Shown here: positions 63,657 through 64,000 of the stretch, piece after piece | Layout of the letters: every line of letters begins with the position of its first letter | Position numbering within the stretch: position 1 is the stretch's first letter | DNA from: Fidelibacterota bacterium | GTDB lineage: Bacteria; Fidelibacterota; Marinisomatia; Marinisomatales; TCS55 | Length of the DNA stretch: 64,000 bases | Direction: 5' to 3' | Assembly: GCA_002724735.1 (NCBI GenBank) | Contig: PBPT01000016.1 | Span: forward strand, 71,674-135,673 | The notes under the pieces: generated by a model | Seen by the model: only the letters and a program-made list of their open reading frames with translations | Told to the model about the DNA's origin: nothing | Databases searched by the model: none | Position numbers and translations under genes: made by a program

Positions 63657-64000
63657 ATGACATTAGATGAAACAACCAATGATCCCGAACCAGAAAGATA
63701 TTACGACTGGATGCTTTGGAAATTAAGACAAGAGGACAAAAAAAATATGAAACTAAATAATGCAGAACGAAGTATATGGGTTACATTCTCGAAGGAAGGT
63801 GTACATTGTTATCCGGCGGCACTAAATGATCCAAAACTTGCAACAGGTGATTGGGACGATGTTTCGTTCCTTGGTCATCCTCATCGTCATATATTCCACT
63901 TCAGGGTGCGTATCGAGGTGTTTCACGACGATAGAGACATCGAATTCATCCAATTCAAACGATGGCTTGAAAGACTTTATCAGCAGACTGAGGGCACAAG
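63657..64000 (+). CDS. hypothetical protein, truncated by window end
   Basis: Open from ATG 63657 (MTLDETTNDPEPERYYDWMLWKLRQEDKKNMKLNNAERSIWVTFSKEG...) to the window end; internal ATG 63747 is an alternative start. Confidence 0.65.
   Translation, partial: MTLDETTNDPEPERYYDWMLWKLRQEDKKNMKLNNAERSIWVTFSKEGVHCYPAALNDPKLATGDWDDVSFLGHPHRHIFHFRVRIEVFHDDRDIEFIQFKRWLERLYQQTEGT

Noticed and set aside
1-64000. CRISPR arrays, insertion sequences, integrase or lysogeny genes
   Set aside because: No regularly spaced repeats, transposase or integrase motifs were seen; the content is consistent with a lytic T4-like phage.
1-64000. Photosynthesis auxiliary genes (psbA/psbD, etc.) expected if the phage infected cyanobacteria
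   Set aside because: None recognised in this window; absence here does not exclude them elsewhere.

Overview
This 64-kb AT-rich, gene-dense window is part of a T4-like marine myophage genome. Diagnostic genes are the family B DNA polymerase gp43, clamp loader gp44, sliding clamp gp45, a giant tail-fibre/adhesin locus, and NATAAATA late-promoter motifs. Other recognisable genes include QueD and a DpdA-like TGT (7-deazaguanine DNA modification), ThyX, MazG, PhoH, UV endonuclease, ferredoxin, A-type Fe-S carrier, DnaJ, ClpA, a GH108 endolysin with overlapping spanins, and a sugar-nucleotide island. Two signals stand out, both carried by ORFs too short for the supplied ORF track. (1) At 2611-3214, a consensus promoter is followed by a 21-codon leader ORF, mutually exclusive antiterminator and terminator hairpins, and then five tRNA genes (Trp, Tyr, Pro, Cys, and a class-II tRNA with anticodon TAT). 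The leader peptide (MMNTIQIISYIWCPTYGRGLS) contains codons read by all five tRNAs: ATA x4, TAT, TAC, TGG, TGC, CCA. This looks like trp-type ribosome-mediated attenuation of a viral tRNA operon. (2) At 36959-38806, a compact operon encodes a secreted c-type cytochrome/copper monooxygenase-like protein, two lipoproteins, a 23-aa PqqA-like peptide ([23 protein letters not shown]), and a small membrane peptide, ending at a terminator. Other unusual items: a tRNA-Arg read in frame inside a glycosyltransferase-like CDS, a type-1-copper-like cupredoxin tail on a fibre protein, a 26-aa metallothionein-like protein, a 25-nt direct repeat carrying A_AAA_AAC slippery sites at domain junctions, a probable ATT start codon, and a dnaJ start codon inside a hairpin. 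All assignments come from reading motifs by eye; no database search was run.
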